Assembly (NCBI GenBank): GCA_017451295.1
Contig: JAFSPW010000094.1
Coordinates: 1-39,417, forward strand
Reading direction: 5' to 3'
DNA: 39,417 bases
From: Clostridia bacterium
Lineage (GTDB): Bacteria; Bacillota; Clostridia; Christensenellales; CAG-138
In this document: one piece after another, positions 1-8,908 of the stretch
Numbering within the stretch: position 1 is the stretch's first letter
Layout: each line of letters begins with the position of its first letter
Position numbers and translations under genes: made by a program
The notes under the pieces: generated by a model
Database searches by the model: none
The model's input: the letters and a program-made list of their open reading frames with translations, nothing else
Told to the model about the DNA's origin: nothing

Positions 1-2
1 AG

Positions 3-1556
3 ATTTACACGCTCAGCGGCATAATCGCCAACCGCCGCGCGGATCTGGTCATTTCCTCTTTGCTGAAATACGTGACAGACATTGACGATGTGAAGGGCCT
101 GGGCTTCTGTGTCACCGTGGAACATGCGCGGTTTATGGCCAACTATTTCAACGGTCACGGCATCCCCTCCCTGTGCCTGACAGGTCAATCGCCGGATGAG
201 GAGCGGAAATCGGCAAAGGAGCAGCTGGTATCCGGGCAGGTCCGCTTTATCTTCGTGGTCGACATCTACAACGAGGGCGTGGATATACCCGAGGTCAATA
301 CGGTCCTGTTCCTTCGCCCCACGGAATCCCTGACCATCTTCTTGCAGCAGCTGGGCCGCGGCCTTCGCTTGGCTGACGGGAAAGAGTGTTTGACGGTGCT
401 GGACTTCATTGGCCAGGCGAACCGCAGATACAACTTTGAGGACAAGTTTGCGGCCCTCCTCTCCAACACCACTCGCAGCGTGTCCCGGGAGATCAAGGAC
501 GGCTTCGTCTCCCTGCCGAAGGGATGCTATGTCCAGCTGGAAAAGAAAGCCGCCCACTATATCCTGGACAACATCCGCGCCTCCTATGGAAACAGCGCCG
601 GGTTGGTCATGCGCATCGCCAGCTTTGAGGAAGATACGGGCAAGGAGCTGACGCTGGCGAACTTCCTGGACTATTATCATATCGATCCAAGGACCATGTA
701 CCGCTTCGCTTCCTTCTCACGCCTCTGCGCCCGCGCCGATGTGATGGATGATTTCACGGAGCCTTTGGAAGAGACCATGACCAAAACCTTTGCTCGGTTT
801 GCCGTCATAGATTCGCGGCGATGGATTGGCTTCCTGCTGGACATTTTGCCCCGGTTGGCCGATGTGGACTTTGCCGCTCTTCCTGAGGTGGAAAAGCGGA
901 TGCTGCAAATGCTCTATGTCACGATCTGGGGTAAGGCTGCCGAGGATTGGGACAGCGACGAGGTGTTGGACAATCTTTATACCCTTGCGGATAGTCCGAT
1001 GCTCTTGCATGAGTTAATGGATCTTCTACGCTATCGGTATGAACAGATCGACTTCATTGACATGCCCGTGCCGCTGGGCTTCGACTGCCCGCTGGATCTG
1101 CACTGTACCTATACCAGGGATCAGCTGTTGGTTGCCATGGATTTCATGAAGCCGGCTACGGTCCGTGAAGGCGTGAAATGGCTGCCGGACAAGAAGCTGG
1201 ATGTTTTCTTTGTCACGCTGAACAAAGCGGACAAGGACTACTCGCCCACGACCATGTACAACGACTATTCCATCAACAGCGAGCTGTTCCATTGGCAGAG
1301 CCAGAGCACCACGGCGGAGAACTCCCCCACGGGCCAACGGTACATCCACCATCAGGAGCGCGGCAGCCGTGTCCTCCTGTTCGTCCGCGAATTCAAATCG
1401 GATCGCCTTTCCGGCGGCGCGGCGGCTTATACCTTCCTGGGTACAGCCACCTACGTGAAGCACGACGGCTCCCGCCCCATGAACATCACCTGGCGTTTCG
1501 ATCAACCGATCCCGGCGAAGTATCTCAAGAAGACGAACAAATTGATGATAGGGTAG
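3..1556 (+). CDS. SF2 helicase C-terminal part with DUF3427 tail (5' end outside window)
   Basis: The frame is open to the left edge of the window, so the N-terminal part (expected to hold Walker A/B and perhaps a PLD-type nuclease, as in relatives) is not visible. What is present is the second RecA-like lobe of a superfamily 2 helicase: motif V reads DIYNEGVDIP and motif VI FLQQLGRGLR, both within the first 130 residues. The last 150 residues match the DUF3427 pattern (SELFHWQSQS, TGQRYIHH, LLFVREFK, GSRPMNITW). SSL2-like helicases with a DUF3427 tail are common in restriction and phage-defence islands, where they probably translocate on or remodel DNA. The gene is GC-rich, unlike the AT-rich gene starting 97 nt downstream, so the two probably have different origins. 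Family assignment is firm; the biological role is inference. Confidence 0.9.
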   Translation: MYTLSGIIANRRADLVISSLLKYVTDIDDVKGLGFCVTVEHARFMANYFNGHGIPSLCLTGQSPDEERKSAKEQLVSGQVRFIFVVDIYNEGVDIPEVNTVLFLRPTESLTIFLQQLGRGLRLADGKECLTVLDFIGQANRRYNFEDKFAALLSNTTRSVSREIKDGFVSLPKGCYVQLEKKAAHYILDNIRASYGNSAGLVMRIASFEEDTGKELTLANFLDYYHIDPRTMYRFASFSRLCARADVMDDFTEPLEETMTKTFARFAVIDSRRWIGFLLDILPRLADVDFAALPEVEKRMLQMLYVTIWGKAAEDWDSDEVLDNLYTLADSPMLLHELMDLLRYRYEQIDFIDMPVPLGFDCPLDLHCTYTRDQLLVAMDFMKPATVREGVKWLPDKKLDVFFVTLNKADKDYSPTTMYNDYSINSELFHWQSQSTTAENSPTGQRYIHHQERGSRVLLFVREFKSDRLSGGAAAYTFLGTATYVKHDGSRPMNITWRFDQPIPAKYLKKTNKLMIG

Positions 1557-1653
1557 CTAGAACAACCTGAGCTTTCTTTCGGGCAAATTGCGCATCGTTG
1601 CCAAGCTCGAAGAATTCCTCCCCTGTGCGACAAACTGAAATGAGGTGAAATCC

Positions 1654-3594
1654 ATGTCAAGTATTACCAAACTGTACGCAGCGTATAAAGCAGGATATTT
1701 GGGTGATAATATCCTTGATACCTATTTCTCTTTTATTGCGAATATGATATCTGAGAGTCAGTTATCGGTAGTCGAGGATTATGATATAGCGGCAAAATTC
1801 AAAGAAAGATATTCGATTGAATTGCCGCTACCGTTCGTTAGGCAAGTATTGGGGGTTGGCGTGCAGAACAAATGCTTTGTCGAGGATCGTGGAAAGTATA
1901 GTGTGGTCGTAGAAGAGTTGCAAAAGTTTCGCTTCAACGATACAAATTTCAATGGCCTATGGGCCTTATTAATTCATGCGTTTGCATCCTACTGTAAAAA
2001 AGTTGATATAGATATTTCATCGCTTGATATAGAACAATTCGTGTTAGGTATTTTGGATGTTTCTGATGAGAAAATATTAGCTGGTGAAAAAGCTGATGAC
2101 CAGCAAGGTCTTTCTCCTGCGGAGTTCGCGTGGTATAGCTTTGTAAAAGAACAAGCTGAATATGCGACGGATTTGTATTCGTTCATTGCAGCTCTTTCAG
2201 CAAGCAATATCACTAAGCAGGCACTGTTCTACATTGGCGAAGGATCGGTTGACTATTCTGGACTTCACGTTTACTTGGATTCTCCTATCGTTTTCGCTTT
2301 ACTTGGTATGGATGAAGAATCACGTGCTGAGTCATACAAAAAGCTTGTCGCTGATATGATAAACGCAAAATGCCATGTTCATGTATTAGATCATAATTTT
2401 GTGGAAGTTGATGGCATTATTGCACGTGCTGCTACTTGGGCAACAAGTACTCAATATAGTATTGTAAAAGCAAATAATGCCACTCGCTTTTTTCATGACA
2501 AACAAATGAATGAAGCAGAGATTTCTGAATTCTGCGAAGGCATTGAAACAAAGCTTAATGAACAAGGCGTTACGATAAAGAAAACCAGTTATGACATTTT
2601 TCAGGATAAATTCCAAGAAGATGAAGAATGTCTGTTCGGAATGATAAAAGACAGATACCAGGCAAATGGATATGAACTCACGGATGAAAAGGAAAAAAGC
2701 ATCCGGATTGACGTTCGCTCAATTGTAATAATGTATCGCGAGCGTCAAGGACAAACAGCAACCAGATTACAAAACGCCGAACATATCTTATTGACCTCAA
2801 ATAATGCCATCGCTAATGTGAGTAAACTCTACGAGAGCAATCAGAGCATAGAATCAGGACACATCCCTGCTTGTATCTCAGCGGATTTGTTTGGCTCCAT
2901 TCTTTGGCTGAATAGTCCCTTGCAGATGTTAGAATATCAGAAGCGAAAGCTGCTTGCAGACTGTTATGCCTGTTTAAAACCAACCAAATCCCTACTTAAC
3001 AAGTATATTCAGTCTCTAGATGAGGCAAGAAATGCGGATGAAATAGACGAGAAAAAGTATTTGTTTTTACGCACCCATAAAGTAGTGCTTGATTCATTGA
3101 TGAACGTCACAAAAGGAGACTATGCTCGTTTTAATTCTAGGACATACTTGGAAGTCTATGATGACATACAAGCGAAATCACTAAAACTATATAAGGATGA
3201 AGCTGCCGCGCATGAGCAAACTCGTGAGAAATTGAAGAACCTTGAGGAGAAATCTGCTGATGAAAGGCAAAAGAAAGAAGAAGAAATCGAAGCCTTAAAA
3301 GAACATATCGCAACTTTAGAACAGAACGAGCGTACACGCGAGGAGCAACAGCTCAATAGAAAAGCTAATACCATAGGGACAATAGCGACGATTATTCTTG
3401 CTGGTATTCCATATATCGCATTATCGGTTGCCATAGAATTCTTCAAAACGCGGCTTTCCATAGAGACGATTTGGAAATGGATTATCGGAATCGCTGGAGC
3501 CATCATCGCAACCTTAATTGTCGGCATTCTCTTTTCTAAAGTACAAAAATGGTGTTTTGGAAAAGCTCGATTCGTTCTTGAAAAGCATCGCTAA
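1654..3594 (+). CDS. membrane-anchored protein with PIN-like core, coiled coil and two C-terminal TM segments
   Basis: Not a family I can name. The 646-residue product has a helical N-terminal half. Its middle section is spaced like a PIN-fold nuclease: YLDSPIVF (Asp near residue 209), NFVEVDGI (Glu), IRIDVRSIVIMYRER (Asp near 352) and ILLTSNNAI (Asn near 381), i.e. the usual D-E-D-(N/D) order. Residues about 512-570 are a charged coiled coil rich in E and K, followed by two hydrophobic spans (about 574-597 and 610-627). I chose ATG 1654 because GAGGTG at 1642-1647 lies 6 nt upstream; a GTG at 1645 would overlap that ribosome binding site. The gene is AT-rich against its neighbours, suggesting transfer. 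A membrane-tethered RNase or nuclease in defence is plausible but inferred; the CDS itself is clear. Confidence 0.8.
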   Translation: MSSITKLYAAYKAGYLGDNILDTYFSFIANMISESQLSVVEDYDIAAKFKERYSIELPLPFVRQVLGVGVQNKCFVEDRGKYSVVVEELQKFRFNDTNFNGLWALLIHAFASYCKKVDIDISSLDIEQFVLGILDVSDEKILAGEKADDQQGLSPAEFAWYSFVKEQAEYATDLYSFIAALSASNITKQALFYIGEGSVDYSGLHVYLDSPIVFALLGMDEESRAESYKKLVADMINAKCHVHVLDHNFVEVDGIIARAATWATSTQYSIVKANNATRFFHDKQMNEAEISEFCEGIETKLNEQGVTIKKTSYDIFQDKFQEDEECLFGMIKDRYQANGYELTDEKEKSIRIDVRSIVIMYRERQGQTATRLQNAEHILLTSNNAIANVSKLYESNQSIESGHIPACISADLFGSILWLNSPLQMLEYQKRKLLADCYACLKPTKSLLNKYIQSLDEARNADEIDEKKYLFLRTHKVVLDSLMNVTKGDYARFNSRTYLEVYDDIQAKSLKLYKDEAAAHEQTREKLKNLEEKSADERQKKEEEIEALKEHIATLEQNERTREEQQLNRKANTIGTIATIILAGIPYIALSVAIEFFKTRLSIETIWKWIIGIAGAIIATLIVGILFSKVQKWCFGKARFVLEKHR

Positions 3595-3627
3595 GCACTA
3601 TATGACCTTGAACCCCTTATAATGCTT

Positions 3628-3670
3628 AACAAACAAGGCGGAGGTTGTGCGAATCTCCGCCTTGTTTGTT
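3628..3670. terminator. bidirectional hairpin terminator
   Basis: A perfect 16-bp stem (AACAAACAAGGCGGAG paired with its complement at 3655-3670) encloses an 11-nt loop. It lies between the convergent PIN-like gene and the fic gene and ends in A- and T-rich flanks, so it can serve both. Confidence 0.8.
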
Positions 3671-3737
3671 ATGATATCGGTGTCAAATTGGAGTGTGATA
3701 AAAGCGTACAACCAGTACTATATGTAGCCCTTCCCCC

Positions 3738-4781
3738 TCACAATTCCTTCCTGACATAGTACGTCGACCGGCCGCCACCGCGCTTCTCGATCTCGCCGGT
3801 CTCGCAAAGGGCGCGCAGGTGCCGTTCCACCGACGGTGTGCTCATGGATGGGCAAAGCTCGGCGATCTCCGTCTTGGTAAATTTACCGATCCGCGTCCGG
3901 ACGGCGTTGCGAACGGTATCGAGGGAGGAGGGGGCGACTATGGTCGCGCGCTCCTCGAAGTCCCGGTATGCCGCGATGATCGTGCCCAGCAGGTACTTGA
4001 TAAAGGGCACCGGGTCGTCCTGCCCCTCGTGCCATCCGCTTTGCGACGCCTCCAAAGCGTCGTAGTAATCTTCCTTCGTTTGGGCAATTTTTGCCTCCAA
4101 TGAAATGTATCGCCCGATCTCGAACCCGCTTCGATACAGTAACAGCGTCGTCAACAGCCGGGACAAGCGGCCATTGCCGTCGATGAACGGGTGGATGCAA
4201 AGAAAGTCGTGGACGAAGCAGGGGATCAGCAGCAGCGGGTCCGTCTGACCTTCACCGATGGCGCGATTGTACGCGTCGCACAGGTTGGCCATGGCCTCCG
4301 GCGTTTCATAAGGCGCAAGGGGTGTAAAGAGAGTGAATGCCTTGCCCTCCGCCGTGGTGGCGCTGATGTAGTTTTGCACATTCTTGAACGAGCCACCGAA
4401 GGCGCTGTCCGTATGGCTGAACATGATCTTGTGCAGCTGGAGGATATAGTTCGGCGTCAGCGGGATGTACTGGAAGTTGTCATGGACCGTGTTCAGGGCG
4501 TCGCGGTATCCTGCGATCTCTTTCTCGTCGCGGCTGCGGGGTGTGGTCTTTTCGCGCATGAGCTGACGCAGGCGCGTCTCCGTGGTGCGAATGCCCTCAA
4601 TGGCGTTGGAGGACTCCGTGCTCTGCACCTTGGCGATCTCGATCAACTTCTCCATCTCCTCCGGCTGCCGCTGGAGGTACACGGATTGCCTGCCCTTTAG
4701 CTCATGGATCTGCGACAGGTAGTTGATAATCTCATTGTCCCAGGCTTTTTCTTTCAAAACCGAATAATCGAACCGCCGCAT
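3738..4781 (-). CDS. fic: Fic family protein with N-terminal inhibitory helix and C-terminal winged helix
   Basis: Fic enzymes usually transfer AMP from ATP to hydroxyl groups of target proteins. The catalytic motif HPFIDGNGRLSR is complete at residues 197-208. An intramolecular inhibitory motif, S58-x-x-x-E62-G63 (SSNAIEGI), sits N-terminal to the core, which makes this a class II, self-inhibited Fic. A Fic_N-like segment covers roughly residues 1-90. The last 65 residues (IGKFTKTEIAELCPSMSTPSVERHLRALCETGEIEKRGGGRSTYY) form a winged helix-turn-helix, suggesting DNA binding. I chose ATG 4781 because GAGGTG lies 6 nt upstream; ATG 4787 and GTG 4790 are too close to it. The gene stands alone with its own promoter and an inverted repeat between the promoter boxes, consistent with self-regulation. 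Its target protein cannot be predicted. Confidence 0.95.
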   Translation of the reverse strand: MRRFDYSVLKEKAWDNEIINYLSQIHELKGRQSVYLQRQPEEMEKLIEIAKVQSTESSNAIEGIRTTETRLRQLMREKTTPRSRDEKEIAGYRDALNTVHDNFQYIPLTPNYILQLHKIMFSHTDSAFGGSFKNVQNYISATTAEGKAFTLFTPLAPYETPEAMANLCDAYNRAIGEGQTDPLLLIPCFVHDFLCIHPFIDGNGRLSRLLTTLLLYRSGFEIGRYISLEAKIAQTKEDYYDALEASQSGWHEGQDDPVPFIKYLLGTIIAAYRDFEERATIVAPSSLDTVRNAVRTRIGKFTKTEIAELCPSMSTPSVERHLRALCETGEIEKRGGGRSTYYVRKEL

Positions 4782-4799
4782 TCTCATCACCTCACCATT

Positions 4800-4838
4800 A
4801 TTCTCGTCAATTTTAATCTATTTGATGAGAATAGTCAA
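4800..4838 (-). promoter_or_regulatory. fic promoter with overlapping inverted-repeat operator
   Basis: On the minus strand TTGACT (4838-4833) is followed after 17 nt by TAAAAT (4815-4810). An 11-bp inverted repeat with one mismatch, ATTCTCGTCAA (4800-4810) against TTGATGAGAAT (4822-4832), overlaps the spacer and the -10 box. A third half-site, ATTCTCATCA, lies at 4780-4789 over the start codon. The Fic protein's own winged helix is the obvious candidate binder. Confidence 0.7.
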
Positions 4839-5151
4839 GAGTTAAGGGGATGTATATGCTTTGCGGAGTTTGATGCCGCGTTACATCATACACACGAAAC
4901 GATCAGTTTTTCGGCTAATCTTGGGCATGAACAAATATCTGCCGAAAAAGGAGTTAATCAACATACAAGGGCGGTGCTTTCCCAACGTTTTGCTGAAAGA
5001 AAAGAGGGGAAAAATAACCCCCCGTGGAATCATGAAATCAATAAGCAACGTAACAACCGAAAACAAACACCCTGCTGTTTAGCCTTGATCGAAAGATTCC
5101 CTTTTTATCCTTCACTGGTTTATTCCACACTTATCGCTAAAGCACTCTAAA
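4839..5151. other. intergenic, no gene recognised
   Basis: About 310 nt between the fic promoter and the end of the McrC-like gene. Short open frames exist on both strands but none has a convincing ribosome binding site or a recognisable product. I see no strong terminator for the McrBC-like operon here. Confidence 0.5.
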
Positions 5152-6945
5152 CTATGCGCCTTCTCTCAATTCATCAATTGCACGATTTACTCGATCATCG
5201 ATTATGGAGAATAACTCTTTAGAAAGCTCTTGGATGCCTTTATCATCACCAGGTCTCAATGTTTTTATCTTGACGTGTTTTGATCTACTAACCGTTTTAG
5301 AAATATCTGGAGTAACCACTATAACTCTTTGCACAGGGCGGACGTCGTGCCATTTTGCCAAATTGTTAAAATACAATTCTGTCTTTGATAATTCGTAATA
5401 TGAAATAATCTGCTCTTTACTGTTGTAACTGTTTCCTCCCAGAAAGTTTTTTATACTCCTATACTTGCATTCAACTATGACACTACCAATGTAACTATTG
5501 CCGGGCTTGAAAAAAATATCAATCCTTATATCAGGTCGATTATGGATAGAGTATTCTGTGTCAGTTGAATCGTAACAAAACGGATCTCGTTCTAGCGTGC
5601 ATTGATTCATCCTTTTTGGTATTTTCCGATCATATGATATCAGCAAAAGCGAATTATCATTTTCAAAATGAAGCTGCGTCCCGGATTCAATATAGGGGAA
5701 AAGAACTCCATATTCTGCTCGTTTGATTAAAGTATCTTCATCTACAAAGTCATACCTCTCGACGAGCATTCTGCAAATAGAAATAAGGCACCATATTTCA
5801 TATAGCTGGCTGCTTTTTTTCCAAGAAAAAGAGTAGTTTGGATCTATTTGTACTGTAAACCTATCCTCTTTCAATTCTCTGTACACTTTTTCTATATACG
5901 CAAAACATGGATCTAATGCAAATGAATGTGTTGCCCCTTCGGCACTTTCTTCCGACACCTCTTTGTACCATTCTTTATTTGCTATTATTCTTTCTATTCT
6001 AGCAAGCTTTTTACTTGTCTCATAATACTGCTGAAGATTTCTTTTAAACACTTCCCGATATCGTGTCGAGGATTGATAGGGGCTATTCTGACTTTGTCTA
6101 TCAATGGCCTCTAGTAGCGCATTCACCGTGCCATGAAACTCATCTATTCTTGAGAAGCAATAGTTGACCATGCGCTTTAGGTGACGATTATTCTTCGTAT
6201 CGTAAGATATGCTTTTTTGTGGTGCCTTAACGAAACGGTCCCTATTTGGTTTTCGTAATTCAATACCAATCGCTTTTGCATCCATTCGAACTTCCTTTGA
6301 TCGATCAACATCAACGTATTCTGTGATAATAGCAAAGCGAGGAAACTCTGCAATATCATACAAGGAAGATAAAAAGCGGGAAGCTCGCTCTCGAAACAAT
6401 AAGAATTGACGCAATTGCCTTGGAGGAATTGCTAAGCTGGTCAAATTACCACAGCCAATATTTCTTTGGACAATATCTTGTGCTAATCCATTTGCTTCAT
6501 CTTCCAAATCGCTAACCATTATTTCCCATTCATCAGAAGAGAGCATTTTGGGCTCAATTTTTAGCCAGCCATAGTAATGCTGTCCTTGTGCTACAACATC
6601 AATTAAAAAGCTATCAACTCTGAGCTCATCAAATTGATTTTCTTCATATCGGAACAGCGGAATGGGCTCCTCAGAAGCATAGTGAAAAATCCTTCCTTCG
6701 TCATCTATTTCACATCCATATTGTATCGGGATAATATCTAAAGCATCCAAATATAACCGGTCAGATGATTCCCCAGTGAAAAGAATAGAAACAGGATCAT
6801 TCTCCTTAATGCATACCGTCACAGTATCACTGTTTAATGCTTCTTCTGGTGTATCATAAAACAGCTTGCACGGATAATCCACGGGATTCTTTACATATTC
6901 AATTTGAAAGACTAATGTAAAGGGCAAGTCAGACACAATAGCCAT
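5152..6945 (-). CDS. McrC-like protein: DUF2357 domain plus PD-(D/E)XK nuclease
   Basis: Last gene of a three-gene operon. The 597-residue product starts with a beta-rich DUF2357-type region (roughly residues 1-250) and a helical middle. It ends in a PD-(D/E)XK nuclease core around residues 465-500: RPDIRIDIFF supplies the conserved PD...D and VIVECKYRS the E-x-K, followed by a helix with YYELSK. Proteins of this build are the nuclease partners of McrB-type motors in type IV-like restriction systems, where the motor feeds modified or foreign nucleic acid to the nuclease. At 597 residues it is much longer than E. coli McrC (about 350). The start overlaps the McrB-like gene by 17 nt, implying translational coupling. 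The ribosome binding site is weak, which fits coupling. Base composition is AT-rich like the other two genes, so the operon moved as a unit. Confidence 0.88.
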   Translation of the reverse strand: MAIVSDLPFTLVFQIEYVKNPVDYPCKLFYDTPEEALNSDTVTVCIKENDPVSILFTGESSDRLYLDALDIIPIQYGCEIDDEGRIFHYASEEPIPLFRYEENQFDELRVDSFLIDVVAQGQHYYGWLKIEPKMLSSDEWEIMVSDLEDEANGLAQDIVQRNIGCGNLTSLAIPPRQLRQFLLFRERASRFLSSLYDIAEFPRFAIITEYVDVDRSKEVRMDAKAIGIELRKPNRDRFVKAPQKSISYDTKNNRHLKRMVNYCFSRIDEFHGTVNALLEAIDRQSQNSPYQSSTRYREVFKRNLQQYYETSKKLARIERIIANKEWYKEVSEESAEGATHSFALDPCFAYIEKVYRELKEDRFTVQIDPNYSFSWKKSSQLYEIWCLISICRMLVERYDFVDEDTLIKRAEYGVLFPYIESGTQLHFENDNSLLLISYDRKIPKRMNQCTLERDPFCYDSTDTEYSIHNRPDIRIDIFFKPGNSYIGSVIVECKYRSIKNFLGGNSYNSKEQIISYYELSKTELYFNNLAKWHDVRPVQRVIVVTPDISKTVSRSKHVKIKTLRPGDDKGIQELSKELFSIIDDRVNRAIDELREGA

Positions 6946-8908
6946 ATATCTTCAAATCCTTTTTCTTCTGCTCCAACGCGTGTTTACTGTTATCAAAACG
7001 TGACAGATTTGAATAACTTGCAAAGATAGGATCCAAAACTGAGCCCTCGCCAGTTTCTGTCCGAAATAGATCTTGTAGCTTTTCTTCAGATCCCCGAATC
7101 TTCGTTAAGACACGCTGAACAATCTGAACGTCAAAAGCCTCAGATTCAATGCTGTCACGCTGCGATTCATCAAAAACAGGATAATTGCATATATACTTTT
7201 CTATCTGTCTTACAACTCTAGGGCTTATTCCAAAGGACTCGTTGATTGATTGTAACTTTTGATGCAAACTCCAAAGACATGTTTTGCGTTCTTGGAACCT
7301 TGCTTCATCAGGCTCTTTTCTCAGCGAATCATACTCTGCTTTGCTCCATTTGGGGGGTTGGATAGCTCCATAGTTAACCTTTTTCCACGCCGTTGAGTAG
7401 TCAAGAATCTTTAATTGGATTACATTTGAGCGATCAAGTACCTTATCAGAAAAGTGATACGTTGATTCATCAATGTTGACTGTTCCAATGAAGATGACAT
7501 TGCTTCCTATTTTAATTTTTGAAGGGTACTCCTGTGCATTATATAACCCCTTTAGAGTATCTGAATAGATACGTAACTCTCGATCCTTTCCAACAGGCTT
7601 TTCCAATATTGACAGGAATTGGCTGAAATAATGCTCAACCCTCGCTAGATTCATCTCATCAAAGCATATCAAATACAACTGATCTGTGTTTCTTTCTGCA
7701 TCTCTCAGGGTTTCCACAAATCTTGTTTCGCTTGGTCTATAAACCATCCTATTTAAGTCGACGTATCCAAGCAAATCAGAATCATCATTCCAAGACGGAC
7801 GAACTGGGATAATCAACTTCTGTTCATCACCTAACCCAAGTGCTTTAGCATATACCTCGACAAGACGTGATTTGCCAGTGCCACTCATTCCTGAAAGAAT
7901 CACTAAACTGCCTGTTTTAATGGCTGCATGAAAGTTTTCCAAGTCCCTTTCATCGTAAAACAAATCTTCTTTGTAGGCAAAATACTGACAATAGTCAATG
8001 ATGCTTTTATCCGTTTTTTCAGGTATAATTTCAATGAGTTCTTTACTCTTTGTCTGCTCTTCAATGTCCCTTTCTTCGACATCGATTTGCTGCTCATCCT
8101 TAATAAGCTGGATATCTTTACTTGCAAATCTATTAAACAGTTTTGAGTACAATTGATCTTCCAAATAGATAATCGTAGGATTAAACTGTTCAGGATATAC
8201 TATGGCATTCCATGTGGATTCATCCAATTCAATAGATCCTAAATAGTCATAGAGAAATCTATAACCATCTTCGGTCTCTTCTATTTTTTTAAAGGGACCC
8301 ACAGCATAATACTTGTTTTGTTCACTTGGTGCACCGCTCTTCCAGATAAGAAATGGTGAATTAAAAGGTTCGCTAAAACCTTCAACAAAGCCGATAGTTT
8401 CGTTTTCTTCCAATTTCTTACAGAAAGAGGAGAATGATTGGGCTTCTCTCCTCAAATCTATCCTGTTTATTCTTTCCCAATCAGTAGTATCATTTGACGA
8501 TTGAAAGACAGGTATTGTCACATATGATTCGGTATCATTTCCTTGCGCAGGTGTTCTAACAATAATCTCGCTATTCTTTTGCATTTTCCAGGTGTCATAA
8601 TATGGATCCTTATTGCCTTTAAATACAAAAACTTTATCTTTGCAATAATCTCTAAAGCTGTTGCGCCTTTTCTCATCTGGCTCAGCCATGCTGTCTTTGT
8701 AATTAACATAATGCAAGGAATCCAAATAACCTGTAATAAGAGTCGGCAACTCAGAAGACGTACTCCCTGGAGAATGAGAAATGCGTCTAATATGGTATTG
8801 CAAAGCAGATTGTGAATTTACGAACACATCATCTTTGCCCGTTGACTTTAGTTCTGAATCAGCCGTTTTTGCCAATACTCCGAGCATGCAAATTCTAGAC
8901 GTTTCCAT
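6929..8908 (-). CDS. McrB-like AAA+ NTPase
   Basis: Motor of the three-gene operon, 659 residues. The C-terminal half is a McrB-type AAA+ domain: Walker A GMSGTGKS near residues 335-343, Walker B LICFDEMNLARVE near 416, and the family signature GTVNIDESTYHFSDKVLDRSN near 476, which contains the sensor asparagine and arginine finger region. E. coli McrB uses GTP; nucleotide choice here cannot be read from sequence. The first 300 residues probably bind the target nucleic acid; I do not recognise the fold, and no clear EVE/PUA, HNH or coiled-coil signature is visible. I chose ATG 8908 because GAGGAGG lies 6 nt upstream. That places the start inside the last codons of the coiled-coil gene (14-nt overlap), and its own end overlaps the nuclease gene by 17 nt. 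Confidence 0.92.
   Translation of the reverse strand: METSRICMLGVLAKTADSELKSTGKDDVFVNSQSALQYHIRRISHSPGSTSSELPTLITGYLDSLHYVNYKDSMAEPDEKRRNSFRDYCKDKVFVFKGNKDPYYDTWKMQKNSEIIVRTPAQGNDTESYVTIPVFQSSNDTTDWERINRIDLRREAQSFSSFCKKLEENETIGFVEGFSEPFNSPFLIWKSGAPSEQNKYYAVGPFKKIEETEDGYRFLYDYLGSIELDESTWNAIVYPEQFNPTIIYLEDQLYSKLFNRFASKDIQLIKDEQQIDVEERDIEEQTKSKELIEIIPEKTDKSIIDYCQYFAYKEDLFYDERDLENFHAAIKTGSLVILSGMSGTGKSRLVEVYAKALGLGDEQKLIIPVRPSWNDDSDLLGYVDLNRMVYRPSETRFVETLRDAERNTDQLYLICFDEMNLARVEHYFSQFLSILEKPVGKDRELRIYSDTLKGLYNAQEYPSKIKIGSNVIFIGTVNIDESTYHFSDKVLDRSNVIQLKILDYSTAWKKVNYGAIQPPKWSKAEYDSLRKEPDEARFQERKTCLWSLHQKLQSINESFGISPRVVRQIEKYICNYPVFDESQRDSIESEAFDVQIVQRVLTKIRGSEEKLQDLFRTETGEGSVLDPIFASYSNLSRFDNSKHALEQKKKDLKIYGYCV

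Noticed and set aside
4704..5150. Plus-strand open frames in the fic-McrC intergenic space
   Set aside because: They start inside fic or lack ribosome binding sites and resemble no family.
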